A stretch of DNA of 64,000 nucleotides from UBA4416 sp038327195 (lineage in GTDB: Bacteria; Bacteroidota; Bacteroidia; B-17B0; Aurantibacillaceae): assembly GCA_038327195.1 (NCBI GenBank), contig JBBQKU010000001.1, positions 136,183 to 200,182 on the forward strand, read 5' to 3'. Positions 52,956-61,111 of this stretch are shown piece by piece. The notes beneath the pieces were generated by a model. It ran no database searches. It saw only the letters and a program-made list of their open reading frames with translations, and was not told where the DNA came from. Numbering within the stretch: position 1 is the stretch's first letter; every line of letters begins with the position of its first letter. The position numbers were made by a program, and so were the translations under genes.

Positions 52956-52992
52956 AAAAATCCATTCGTTTAATTACGGATGGATTTTTTTT
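52956..52992 (+). terminator. rho-independent terminator after the 50901 gene
   Basis: ATCCATTCG and CGGATGGAT pair (one T-G pair) around the loop tttaatta, with A and T runs outside. Confidence 0.75.
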
Positions 52993-53022
52993 ATAAAAAA
53001 TTTTTTTTGATGAAAAAAAGTG

Positions 53023-53030
53023 TATATTTG
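53023..53030 (+). promoter_or_regulatory. -7 promoter box of tRNA-Pro
   Basis: TATATTTG is a full -7 match, 33 bases before the mature tRNA. A TTTG lies only 13 bases upstream, shorter than usual, so the -33 element is unsure. Confidence 0.45.
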
Positions 53031-53063
53031 CACTCTAAATTTTTAAATTTACATTTAGAAATT

Positions 53064-53137
53064 CGGGGTGTAGCGTAGCCCGGTATCGCGCCACGTTTGG
53101 GACGTGGAGGCCGTCAGTTCGAATCTGGCCACCCCGA
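53064..53137 (+). tRNA. tRNA-Pro, anticodon TGG
   Basis: Acceptor stem CGGGGTG pairs with CACCCCG, with A as the discriminator base. The D-arm starts TAGCGTAGCCCGGTA. The anticodon stem is CCACG/CGTGG with loop TTTGGGA, giving anticodon TGG (proline). The T-arm is GTTCGAATC with a good stem (CCGTCAG / CTGGCCA region). CCA is not encoded. A terminator follows directly. Confidence 0.96.
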
Positions 53138-53140
53138 CAA

Positions 53141-53173
53141 AAAAAGGTCTTGTAATTTACAAGACCTTTTTTT
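53141..53173. terminator. bidirectional terminator between tRNA-Pro and acs
   Basis: AAGGTCTTGT and ACAAGACCTT pair around a short loop, with A runs before and T runs after, so it can end both the tRNA and the minus-strand acs transcripts. Confidence 0.88.
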
Positions 53174-53178
53174 ATGAA

Positions 53179-55080
53179 TTATATTTTACCTTTCACGATT
53201 TCATCAACCACCAAGGGGTCGAGTAGGGTTGAAATATCGCCTAAGTTGCTTATATCGCCTTCAGCAACTTTTCGTAAAATACGTCGCATGATTTTACCAC
53301 TTCTTGTTTTTGGTAAGCCACTTACAATTTGTATTTTATCCGGCTTTGCAATAGGACCAATAATTTTATTGACTTCAGCAATAATTTCTTTTCTTAAGGT
53401 TTCATGATCTTTAGATGTTGAAGGAACAATAACATAAGCATATATACCTTGACCTTTTATATCATGCGGATAACCAACAACTGCACTTTCTACAACGTCT
53501 ATATGAGTGTTTATAGCACTTTCTACCTCAGCTGTCCCAATACGATGACCAGAAATATTCATGACATCATCTACTCTGCCAGTAATTCTATAAAAACCAT
53601 TTTCATCTCGTCTGCATCCATCACCTGTAAAATATAAGCCTTTGTATGTCGAAAAATATTCCAATTTACAACGGTTATGGTCACCATATGTGGTTCTAAT
53701 AATTGCAGGCCAAGGAAACTTAATGCATAAGTTCCCTTCTACATTATTTCCTATTATTTCAATTCCTTTTTCATCTACTAATATTGGTTGAATCCCTGGT
53801 AAAGGTAATGTTGCAAAACTAGGTTTAGTAGGTGTTACGCCTGCTAAAGCAGAAATTAAAATCCCACCAGTTTCTGTTTGCCACCAAGTATCTACTAATG
53901 GACATTTCCCTTTTCCGATGTTTGTGTTATACCAATGCCAAGCTTCTTCATTTATTGGCTCGCCAACACTTCCAATTACCTTTAAACTATTTAAATTGTA
54001 AGGTTTAACAAAATCTAATCCACACGCTTCTAAAGCTCTAATTGCAGTTGGTGCTGTATAAAAATGAGTTACTTGGTATTTATCAATAACTTTCCAAAAT
54101 CTTCCAGCATCTGGAAATGTTGGAACACCTTCAAATAAAACGGAACTAGCTCCAGCTAACAATGCTCCATATGCAATATATGAATGCCCCGTTATCCAGC
54201 CAACATCTGCTGTACACCAAAATAAATCTTTTGAGTCAATAGAATGATTCATTTGAAATACATTTTGAAATGTATAACATGTATAAACCATATAACCTCC
54301 ACACGTATGAACAACACCTTTTGGTTTGCCTGTAGAACCAGATGTATATAAAATAAATAATGGATCTTCACTATCCATTATTTCAGGAGTGCAAGTGTTT
54401 TGAGCATTTGGTACCACATCTTGCCAAATTAAATCACGGCCTTCATTTAAATTTATTGGAGCATTTGTGTGTTTATAAATTAATACTTTTTTTACTCCTG
54501 GGCATATTTCTAAAGCCTCGTCTACAACTGCTTTTATAGGAATCTCTTTTGAGCCACGATAAGATCCATCAGTTGTTAAAACAACTTTGCAATCACTATC
54601 TTGAATTCGACCCGATAATGCAGAAGCAGAAAAGCCTGCAAATACAACAGAATGAACTGCTCCAATGCGCGCACATGCTAACATTGCAAAAACAGCTTCT
54701 GGTATCATTGGCATATAAATACAAACGCGATCACCTTTTTTTACATCAAATGATTTTAATGTATTCGCAATCTTACATACTTCATCATGAAGATTTTGAT
54801 AGGAAATAATTCTATGGTTTGTATCAATATCATTTGGCTCCCAAATAAAGGCAGTTTTACTGGCCTTATCAGGTAAATGCCTGTCAATGCAATTTTCAGT
54901 AATATTTAATTTCCCATCTATAAACCATTTAATAGTTGGCTCCTCAAAATTCCATTCGAGTGTTTTTGTCCACGGTTTTTTCCAGGAAAATTCTTGTGCA
55001 ATTTCCTCCCAAAAATTCTCAGGATTTTCAACTGATTTTTTATATTGCTTCTTGTATTCTTCTAAAGATGATATTTGCAT
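53179..55080 (-). CDS. acs: acetyl-CoA synthetase
   Basis: 633 residues, the normal Acs length. It joins acetate, ATP and CoA to acetyl-CoA. Motifs: YTSGSTGKPKGVVH (AMP-binding core), DTWWQTETGG, YFTGDGCRRDENGFY with GRVDDVMNISGHR, and KTRSGKIMRRILRK with the Lys that is acetylated in relatives. The N-terminal domain EFSWKKPWTKTLEWNF is typical too. Cytoplasmic; central to acetate use. Divergent from hemA with 140 bases between; a terminator lies next to its stop. Confidence 0.96.
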   Translation of the reverse strand: MQISSLEEYKKQYKKSVENPENFWEEIAQEFSWKKPWTKTLEWNFEEPTIKWFIDGKLNITENCIDRHLPDKASKTAFIWEPNDIDTNHRIISYQNLHDEVCKIANTLKSFDVKKGDRVCIYMPMIPEAVFAMLACARIGAVHSVVFAGFSASALSGRIQDSDCKVVLTTDGSYRGSKEIPIKAVVDEALEICPGVKKVLIYKHTNAPINLNEGRDLIWQDVVPNAQNTCTPEIMDSEDPLFILYTSGSTGKPKGVVHTCGGYMVYTCYTFQNVFQMNHSIDSKDLFWCTADVGWITGHSYIAYGALLAGASSVLFEGVPTFPDAGRFWKVIDKYQVTHFYTAPTAIRALEACGLDFVKPYNLNSLKVIGSVGEPINEEAWHWYNTNIGKGKCPLVDTWWQTETGGILISALAGVTPTKPSFATLPLPGIQPILVDEKGIEIIGNNVEGNLCIKFPWPAIIRTTYGDHNRCKLEYFSTYKGLYFTGDGCRRDENGFYRITGRVDDVMNISGHRIGTAEVESAINTHIDVVESAVVGYPHDIKGQGIYAYVIVPSTSKDHETLRKEIIAEVNKIIGPIAKPDKIQIVSGLPKTRSGKIMRRILRKVAEGDISNLGDISTLLDPLVVDEIVKGKI

Positions 55081-55220
55081 AATCGAAATGTTTAATGCTC
55101 GAAGTAACTCATAAAATAAGCTATTTACAAATGAATTAATTTTATTTAGAATAATTTTAAATAAGAGTCAATGACAATTCTATGACGAAATGAATTTTAT
55201 TAATCCCGAAATTTACAGCA

Positions 55221-56450
55221 GTGAATTCTTTTAAGATAATCAGTATTACCCATAAATTAGTTTCTTTAGATCTAATTGGAAAATTACATTTAGATGAAAT
55301 ACATCAACATGATTATTTAGGTGCAGCAAAAGTAATGTTAGGACTAAAAGAGTTGATGTTTTTAAGCACATGTAATCGTGTTGAGTTTTTAGTTGTAACT
55401 GAAAATGAAATTTCAGAATCTGTTTTGAATGATTTATATTTATCAATAAACTCAAGAATATCTGAAATAGAAATAACTCAATTAATTGAAGGCACTGTAG
55501 TTTATGATAATGAAAAAGCCTTAACTCATTTATTTGAAGTTTCAGCTTCCTTAGATTCTTTAGTAGTTGGTGAAAGAGAAATTATTACACAAGTTAGAAA
55601 AGCATATGACTTTTGTAATGTTTTAGGCTTAACAGGAGATGTTATTAGATTAGCTATTAAGCAAACTATCGAAACTGCCAAACAAGTTTTTACAGAAACA
55701 GATATTGCTAGAAATCCAGTTTCAATAGTTTCATTAGCATATCGTCAATTAAGAAATTTAGGAATAAAAAATAATGCTAGAGTTCTTTTTATTGGTGCTG
55801 GTGAAACAAACAGTAGTATGGCTCAGTATTTAAAAAAACATCAGTACGCTAATTTTACTGTATTTAATAGGAGTTTAGAAAATGCAAAAAAATTGGCAGA
55901 TCAATTAAATGGAAATGCTTTTGAATTAAATGAATTGAAAAATTATAATTTAGGATTTGATGTTATTATTTCATGTACATCTTCTCAATTACCAATTGTT
56001 TCAACAGATATTTATAAATCTTTGTTGAAAAATGAAAATGCAAAAAAAGTAATTATTGACTTAGCAATTCCATCTGATATTGAAAAAAATGTAATTTCCG
56101 AAAACGACATTACTTATATAGATATTGAGTCTCTTAAAATGCAAGCTGATGATAATTTATTAAAACGTGAAAGTGAAATTGGAGCTTGTAGAATTATAAT
56201 TCAAAATAAAGTTGAAGAATTTAAATTACTTTTTCAGGAACGGAAAATTGAATTAGCTTTCGGTGAAATTCCAAAACAAATAAAACAAATTAAAGAACTT
56301 GCTATTAATGAAGTTTTTGCAAAAGAAATAAATTCTCTAGATGAAAATGGGAAAGTTGTTCTGGAAAAACTTTTAACTTATATGGAAAAAAAATATAATG
56401 CTTTAGCGATTAAAACGGCTAAACGCGTTATTTTAGAAGAAGAAGTTTAA
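55221..56450 (+). CDS. hemA: glutamyl-tRNA reductase
   Basis: 409 residues. It reduces glutamyl-tRNA to glutamate-1-semialdehyde, the first step of C5 tetrapyrrole synthesis. LSTCNRVEF with catalytic C51, VVGEREIITQVRKAY, and the NADPH loop VLFIGAGETNSSMA are diagnostic. The start is GTG at 55221: an in-frame stop lies about 30 bases upstream and no ATG lies between it and the GTG. The first strand (FKIISITHKLVSLDL) is the family's G-x-(N/S)-H-(K/R) motif in altered form. hemC and hemD do not follow directly, unlike in many relatives. Confidence 0.93.
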   Translation: MNSFKIISITHKLVSLDLIGKLHLDEIHQHDYLGAAKVMLGLKELMFLSTCNRVEFLVVTENEISESVLNDLYLSINSRISEIEITQLIEGTVVYDNEKALTHLFEVSASLDSLVVGEREIITQVRKAYDFCNVLGLTGDVIRLAIKQTIETAKQVFTETDIARNPVSIVSLAYRQLRNLGIKNNARVLFIGAGETNSSMAQYLKKHQYANFTVFNRSLENAKKLADQLNGNAFELNELKNYNLGFDVIISCTSSQLPIVSTDIYKSLLKNENAKKVIIDLAIPSDIEKNVISENDITYIDIESLKMQADDNLLKRESEIGACRIIIQNKVEEFKLLFQERKIELAFGEIPKQIKQIKELAINEVFAKEINSLDENGKVVLEKLLTYMEKKYNALAIKTAKRVILEEEV

Positions 56451-56545
56451 TCTTTCGTATTTTTTTTTAATATTTTATTTTAAGTAAATTGTGGTATACA
56501 TTAGAAATAATGCTTACACTTGTTTTAGATTATTACTAATTCTTA

Positions 56546-57187
56546 ATGATAAAACTTAGCATATTAGTTTTTTGTTTAATGTGTATTTGCTTAACTGCAA
56601 AAGCACAAAAATCAGACACAATTTTACTCATGAATGGGAATATTGTTGTTGAAAAAGTTATTGATACATTGATTGGTGCAGTAACAGTATTTAATCCACA
56701 AAAGAGAACAGAGAAGTTACATTATGAATATGATCAAATTTATTGTGTAAAGTATTCGAGTGGATTTACTGATTATTATTATCGGCAAGATTCCGCCCTT
56801 GGAAATTATTTTACAAGAGATGAAATGGAGTATTATATATACGGAGAACGCGATGCCAGAAAGGGGTTTAAAGCCCGCGGTTCTTTAATTGGAGCTGGTG
56901 TTGTTGGATTAGCAACTGGTGGACTAGGAATTTTTTTCGCACCAATTTTTCCATACGCTTATATGGGTTTAAGTGGAATCCCGAAAGTTAGAATTAAACA
57001 TAATACAATTAGTAACCCAAATTATATTGATCAAGATGCTTACATATTGGGGTACGAAAGAGTTTCGAGATCTAAGAGGCGCATTCAAGCGTTAATAGGT
57101 GGAACAGTTGGTTTAGCTGTTGGTTATGGCTTATATTTTACTGTATTAAAAGATAAATTACCATCAACTCTTAAATTAAGGTTTTAA
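56546..57187 (+). CDS. secreted/membrane protein, relative of the 6382 product
   Basis: 213 residues. Signal peptide in residues 1-21 (ending AKAQ), then DTILLMNGNIVVEKV with a following QIYCVKYSSGFTDYYY, a charged middle (DARKGFKARGS) and two Gly-rich hydrophobic segments (about 113-135 and 180-200). The layout parallels the 6382 gene: DTI, short strands, KYS(S/N)G, then membrane segments. No known function. It follows hemA by 95 bases and ends at a strong terminator. Confidence 0.58.
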   Translation: MIKLSILVFCLMCICLTAKAQKSDTILLMNGNIVVEKVIDTLIGAVTVFNPQKRTEKLHYEYDQIYCVKYSSGFTDYYYRQDSALGNYFTRDEMEYYIYGERDARKGFKARGSLIGAGVVGLATGGLGIFFAPIFPYAYMGLSGIPKVRIKHNTISNPNYIDQDAYILGYERVSRSKRRIQALIGGTVGLAVGYGLYFTVLKDKLPSTLKLRF

Positions 57188-57190
57188 AAT

Positions 57191-57227
57191 AAAAAAAGGT
57201 TTATCACTACTGATAAACCTTTTTTTG
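57191..57227. terminator. bidirectional terminator between convergent genes
   Basis: AAAAAAGGTTTATCA, loop CTAC, TGATAAACCTTTTTT. Perfect stem with A and T tracts, placed between the 56546 gene and the minus-strand PhoH gene. Confidence 0.88.
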
Positions 57228-57245
57228 TAAAAGCTGAATGTCAAA

Positions 57246-58598
57246 TTACAACAAATCATTTGCAATATTTGCCAATTCACTTCGCTCACCTTTTTGTAAT
57301 GTTATGTGAGCATATAAATTTTGACCTTTTAATCTATCAATTAAATAACTCAGTCCATTACTTTGTGAATCTAAATATGGCGTATCAATTTGATAAATAT
57401 CTCCCGTGAAAATAATTTTAGTGTTATCTCCTGCTCTCGTAATAATCGTTTTCACTTCATGGGGAGTTAAGTTTTGGGCCTCATCAACTATAAAGAACAT
57501 ATTACTTAAACTTCTACCTCTAATAAATGCTAATGGACAAATAACGATTTTTTCGTTTTCAATCATTTCATTTATTTGTTTTAGCTCTTTATCTTTTTCT
57601 GTAAATTGACTTTTAATATATTTCAAATTATCCCACAACGGTTCCATATACGGATTTAATTTTGAAGTAATATCTCCTGGCAAATAGCCAATATCTTTAT
57701 TGCTTAAAGGAACAATTGGTCTTGCTAAATAAATTTGATGATAGTTTCTTCTTTGTTCTAAAGCACCTGCTAATGATAATAATGTTTTTCCTGTTCCTGC
57801 AACTCCTTGTATTGTAACTAATCTAATATCAGGGTTCATAATTGCATCTAATGCAAAAGATTGTTCCGCATTTTTAGGAATAATTCCGTAAGAAGAAGTT
57901 TTTGTTACACGTTTCAATGTTTTAGAAGGCTTATCATATCTTGCCAAAACAGAAGCGTTACCATTTTTTATGACATAATAATGGTTTGCACATGGCTCTT
58001 CTTTTTTTAAGATATCTTTTGCTGGACATACACCTTTTTCATAAATTTGATTAATAAGCGTTGCATCAACTTTATCAATTATTCTGCTACCTGTGTATAA
58101 CTCATCTACAGTTAATATTTTGCCTGTAGTATAATCTTCAGCGTGAAGGTTTAATGACTTTGCTTTTATTCTTAAATTAATATCTTTTGTAACTAGAACA
58201 ACTTTTCTGTCAGGGTTTGTTTCTGCAGTATATAATGCTGCATTCAAAATACGATGATCCCCTTTTTTTTCTTGAAATATTTTTTCAGCATCAATTTTTG
58301 ATGAATTATGCATTTCAATTTTAAAGTTACCATGTGTCTTCCCATTAATTGGCGTCCATTCTTGAAGGGAATTTTGTCCAGACATCAAATCTACATACCT
58401 AGTAAATTCTCTAGCAGAAAAATTCTTGGTGTCATTACCCTTTTTAAAATTATCTAACTCTTCTAATACAGTTATCGGAATAACAACATCATGTTCTTTA
58501 AAATGTTTTATTGCGGTATGGTCATAAATAATAACAGATGTATCAAGTACAAATATTTTACGTTCATTACTCTTTGGGGTCGGAACTTTTTTTGCCAT
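57246..58598 (-). CDS. PIN-PhoH fusion ATPase (PhoH2-like)
   Basis: 450 residues. N-terminal PIN nuclease domain with acidic residues in FVLDTSVIIYD and VLEELDNFKKG. A middle region follows, then the PhoH ATPase domain: Walker A GVAGTGKT (residues 265-272) in VTIQGVAGTGKTLLSLAG, Walker B FFIVDEAQNLTP, and ARPIVPLSNKDIGYLPGD. PIN-PhoH proteins (PhoH2) act as RNA helicase/nucleases and in other bacteria are paired with the antitoxin-like PhoAT; no such small gene is seen here. Cytoplasmic. Divergent from the metalloprotease gene with 180 bases between. Confidence 0.9.
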   Translation of the reverse strand: MAKKVPTPKSNERKIFVLDTSVIIYDHTAIKHFKEHDVVIPITVLEELDNFKKGNDTKNFSAREFTRYVDLMSGQNSLQEWTPINGKTHGNFKIEMHNSSKIDAEKIFQEKKGDHRILNAALYTAETNPDRKVVLVTKDINLRIKAKSLNLHAEDYTTGKILTVDELYTGSRIIDKVDATLINQIYEKGVCPAKDILKKEEPCANHYYVIKNGNASVLARYDKPSKTLKRVTKTSSYGIIPKNAEQSFALDAIMNPDIRLVTIQGVAGTGKTLLSLAGALEQRRNYHQIYLARPIVPLSNKDIGYLPGDITSKLNPYMEPLWDNLKYIKSQFTEKDKELKQINEMIENEKIVICPLAFIRGRSLSNMFFIVDEAQNLTPHEVKTIITRAGDNTKIIFTGDIYQIDTPYLDSQSNGLSYLIDRLKGQNLYAHITLQKGERSELANIANDLL

Positions 58599-58778
58599 AT
58601 AAGTTTAATTAGGTTTACATAAAGCTATCTTATTTTAAACACTAAAAAAGAAATACTATCAAATAGAAATAAACAGCAAATTGTTAATCCGTTTATGATT
58701 AGTTTTTTTGTCTAATTACTTGACAATCTAATTTATATTTATTAGATTTAAATTAACTAAACTTTAAATCTTTAATAA

Positions 58779-60300
58779 ATGAAAAAATTTTTACTCTCAA
58801 GTGTCCTTTTTGTTTTGATGATGTCTCAAGGTATTTCTCAATGTATGATGAAACCGATTTTGTTAAGTCAACGGGTGAGCCAATCGCTTATGGTTATTGA
58901 AGGAAAAGTAATTGATCAAAAAAGTTTTTGGGATCCATTGCATCAAAATATTTATACCTCTAATTTAATTGAGGTATATAAAACGTTTAAAAATACGCCA
59001 GCACCTTACATTGAGGTGATTACAGAAGGTGGGATTGTTGGTAATAACAAAGAAGTAGTAGAACCATCTTTGCAACTAGCGTTAAGTGATGTTGGTGTTT
59101 TTACTATTAATGCGAATGTTTTGCCAAGTCAATTTGGAAAACAAGTTTATGACTGTTATGCGAGTGCACAGGGGTTTATAAAGTATCATGTCGCCGAAGA
59201 TATTGCCACTGAACCATTTAAAACGTATGCAAGTTTATCAACTACACTTTATAATGAAGTTCAATTAGCTACCGGATCAACTTTTACTGTAATTAAACCT
59301 TATAATGCATTTTATTTTCCAACTAGCTTGTCAGTTTCTGCGCCTGCAGCATTAACAAGTTTTGCGCCTGCAACCATCACCGCAGGAACATTTTCAGTTT
59401 TAACAATTAGCGGATCTGGTTTTGGTGCAGTGCAAGGCACTTCGTTTGTAGAGTTTAAAAATGCTGATGACGGTGGTGCAACTTATATTAAACCCGATGC
59501 TTCTGCTTATGTATCATGGAGTGCTACTTCAATTCAAGTTATGGTTCCTTCTACAAACTCTGGAGGTGCAGGGTCTGCAGGAACAGGATTAATAAGAGTA
59601 GATGTTGGTGGTGTAAAATCTACTAGTGCAACAAATTTAACTATTCAATATAATCATCTTAATGTTTATAGCTCGGTAGCTCCTGCAACTATTTATAATA
59701 CGCGTCATATAAATAAGCAACTTGGTGGGTATAATTGGCAAATGTATACAACCTTTAATAGTAACGCATTAGCAAAAGCATCATTTTTACGTGCATTCCA
59801 ATCATGGAGATGCGGAACATATGTAAATTGGACATCAACGTCAACAACAACTGTGAATGTTGCGGCAAATGACGGTGTTAATGTTATTCGTTTTGATATT
59901 GGCGCAGAATTACCAGTTGGTGTATTAGGTAGGTGTACTAATCGTTTTTCTGGTTGTGGCGTAAATCCAACTCAAAGTTGGTTTGTGGATGAATTAGATA
60001 TTGTATTTGATGATGCAACTACTTGGAATTTTGGACCAGCAGCACCAACTTTGGCACAATACGATTTTGAATCAGTTGCTGTTCATGAGCTTGGTCATGG
60101 TCATGAATTAGGGCATGTAATTAATACGGTTGAAATAATGAATTATTCAATTGCAAATGGACAATCTAAACGTATTTTAAGTGTAAACGATTTAGCGGGT
60201 GGAAATGCTGTTATGGCCCGAAACGCAAGTGGTACTGTTTGTGGTTTAACTAAAATGGCTCCCTTAACTGTTAGTAATTGTGTATTAGGTTCTCCTGTGG
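58779..60300 (+). repeat. tandem duplication, first unit (second unit 61112-62633)
   Basis: The N-terminal 507 codons of both metalloproteases align with an offset of 2333 bases and no net gap. Two blocks are nearly identical: 59733-59897 against 62066-62230 (one difference in 165) and 59989-60094 against 62322-62427 (no difference in 106), while neighbouring stretches are much more different. Confidence 0.85.
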
Positions 60301-61031
60301 CAAGTTTTTCTGTTAGCTCAACTACTCAATGTATCGGACAAACAATTGCATTAACTGATGGGTCTACTGATACGCCAACATCTTGGATTTGGAATATGCC
60401 TGGCGGTACTCCTTCAACTTCATCAACTCAAAATACATCAGTTGTTTATTCTACCGCTGGTGTAAAAACAATTTCTTTAACTTCAGCAAACGCAACTGGA
60501 ACTAGTACAGCCGTAATGACTATAACGGTTATTGCTTATCCAACTGTAAGTGTTACAGCTTCTTCTTTTATATTGTGTGTAGGACAAACTAGAGTTTTAA
60601 CTGCATCTGGCGCAACTTCATATTCTTGGAGCCCTTCTGTATCTTTAAGTAGTTCTGTTGGAGGTGTTGTTGTTGCTACTCCAACAACTTCAACCATCTA
60701 TACAATAACTGGAACTACTTCTTCATGTTCTTCAAATTCTACCTTTACTTTAACTGTAAATCCTTGTACAGGATTAGAAGATTTAAATTCTGTAAATCCT
60801 ATATCTATTTTCCCAAATCCTAATAAAGGGGTATTTAATGTTCAGTTTAGTGATGAGTTAGTTGTGAATACTATTACAATCACTAATCAACTCGGACAGA
60901 TAGTATATGTTCAAAGTAATTTGAAATCACCAAATCCAACTATTGATATTTCTTCGTTCAGCAATGGAATTTATTATTTAAAAGCAAATACATCGAAAGG
61001 TGTTTTTAATAATAAAGTGATAAAAGAGTAA
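58779..61031 (+). CDS. secreted metalloprotease with IPT and PKD domains and T9SS sorting domain, copy 1
   Basis: 750 residues. Signal peptide in residues 1-20 (ending GISQ). Residues about 180-300 form an IPT/TIG domain (FAPATITAGTFSVLTISGSG). The zincin site is HELGHGHELGH at H436-H446 with E437, and a Met-turn IMNY (M454), so the protease is matrixin-like although the spacing differs slightly from HExxHxxGxxH. Residues about 505-590 are a PKD domain (TSWIWNMPGGTPS), then a second Ig-like unit. The last 80 residues are a type A sorting domain (SIFPNPNKGVFNVQF). The N-terminal 500 residues are nearly duplicated in the next gene. Substrate unknown. Confidence 0.82.
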   Translation: MKKFLLSSVLFVLMMSQGISQCMMKPILLSQRVSQSLMVIEGKVIDQKSFWDPLHQNIYTSNLIEVYKTFKNTPAPYIEVITEGGIVGNNKEVVEPSLQLALSDVGVFTINANVLPSQFGKQVYDCYASAQGFIKYHVAEDIATEPFKTYASLSTTLYNEVQLATGSTFTVIKPYNAFYFPTSLSVSAPAALTSFAPATITAGTFSVLTISGSGFGAVQGTSFVEFKNADDGGATYIKPDASAYVSWSATSIQVMVPSTNSGGAGSAGTGLIRVDVGGVKSTSATNLTIQYNHLNVYSSVAPATIYNTRHINKQLGGYNWQMYTTFNSNALAKASFLRAFQSWRCGTYVNWTSTSTTTVNVAANDGVNVIRFDIGAELPVGVLGRCTNRFSGCGVNPTQSWFVDELDIVFDDATTWNFGPAAPTLAQYDFESVAVHELGHGHELGHVINTVEIMNYSIANGQSKRILSVNDLAGGNAVMARNASGTVCGLTKMAPLTVSNCVLGSPVASFSVSSTTQCIGQTIALTDGSTDTPTSWIWNMPGGTPSTSSTQNTSVVYSTAGVKTISLTSANATGTSTAVMTITVIAYPTVSVTASSFILCVGQTRVLTASGATSYSWSPSVSLSSSVGGVVVATPTTSTIYTITGTTSSCSSNSTFTLTVNPCTGLEDLNSVNPISIFPNPNKGVFNVQFSDELVVNTITITNQLGQIVYVQSNLKSPNPTIDISSFSNGIYYLKANTSKGVFNNKVIKE

Positions 61032-61111
61032 TTACTCGCTTTTAGTTTGATTAATCCTTTAATACCCATGATTTTTTTACACACTAAGTTATAACTATAA
61101 CCCTTTAATAA

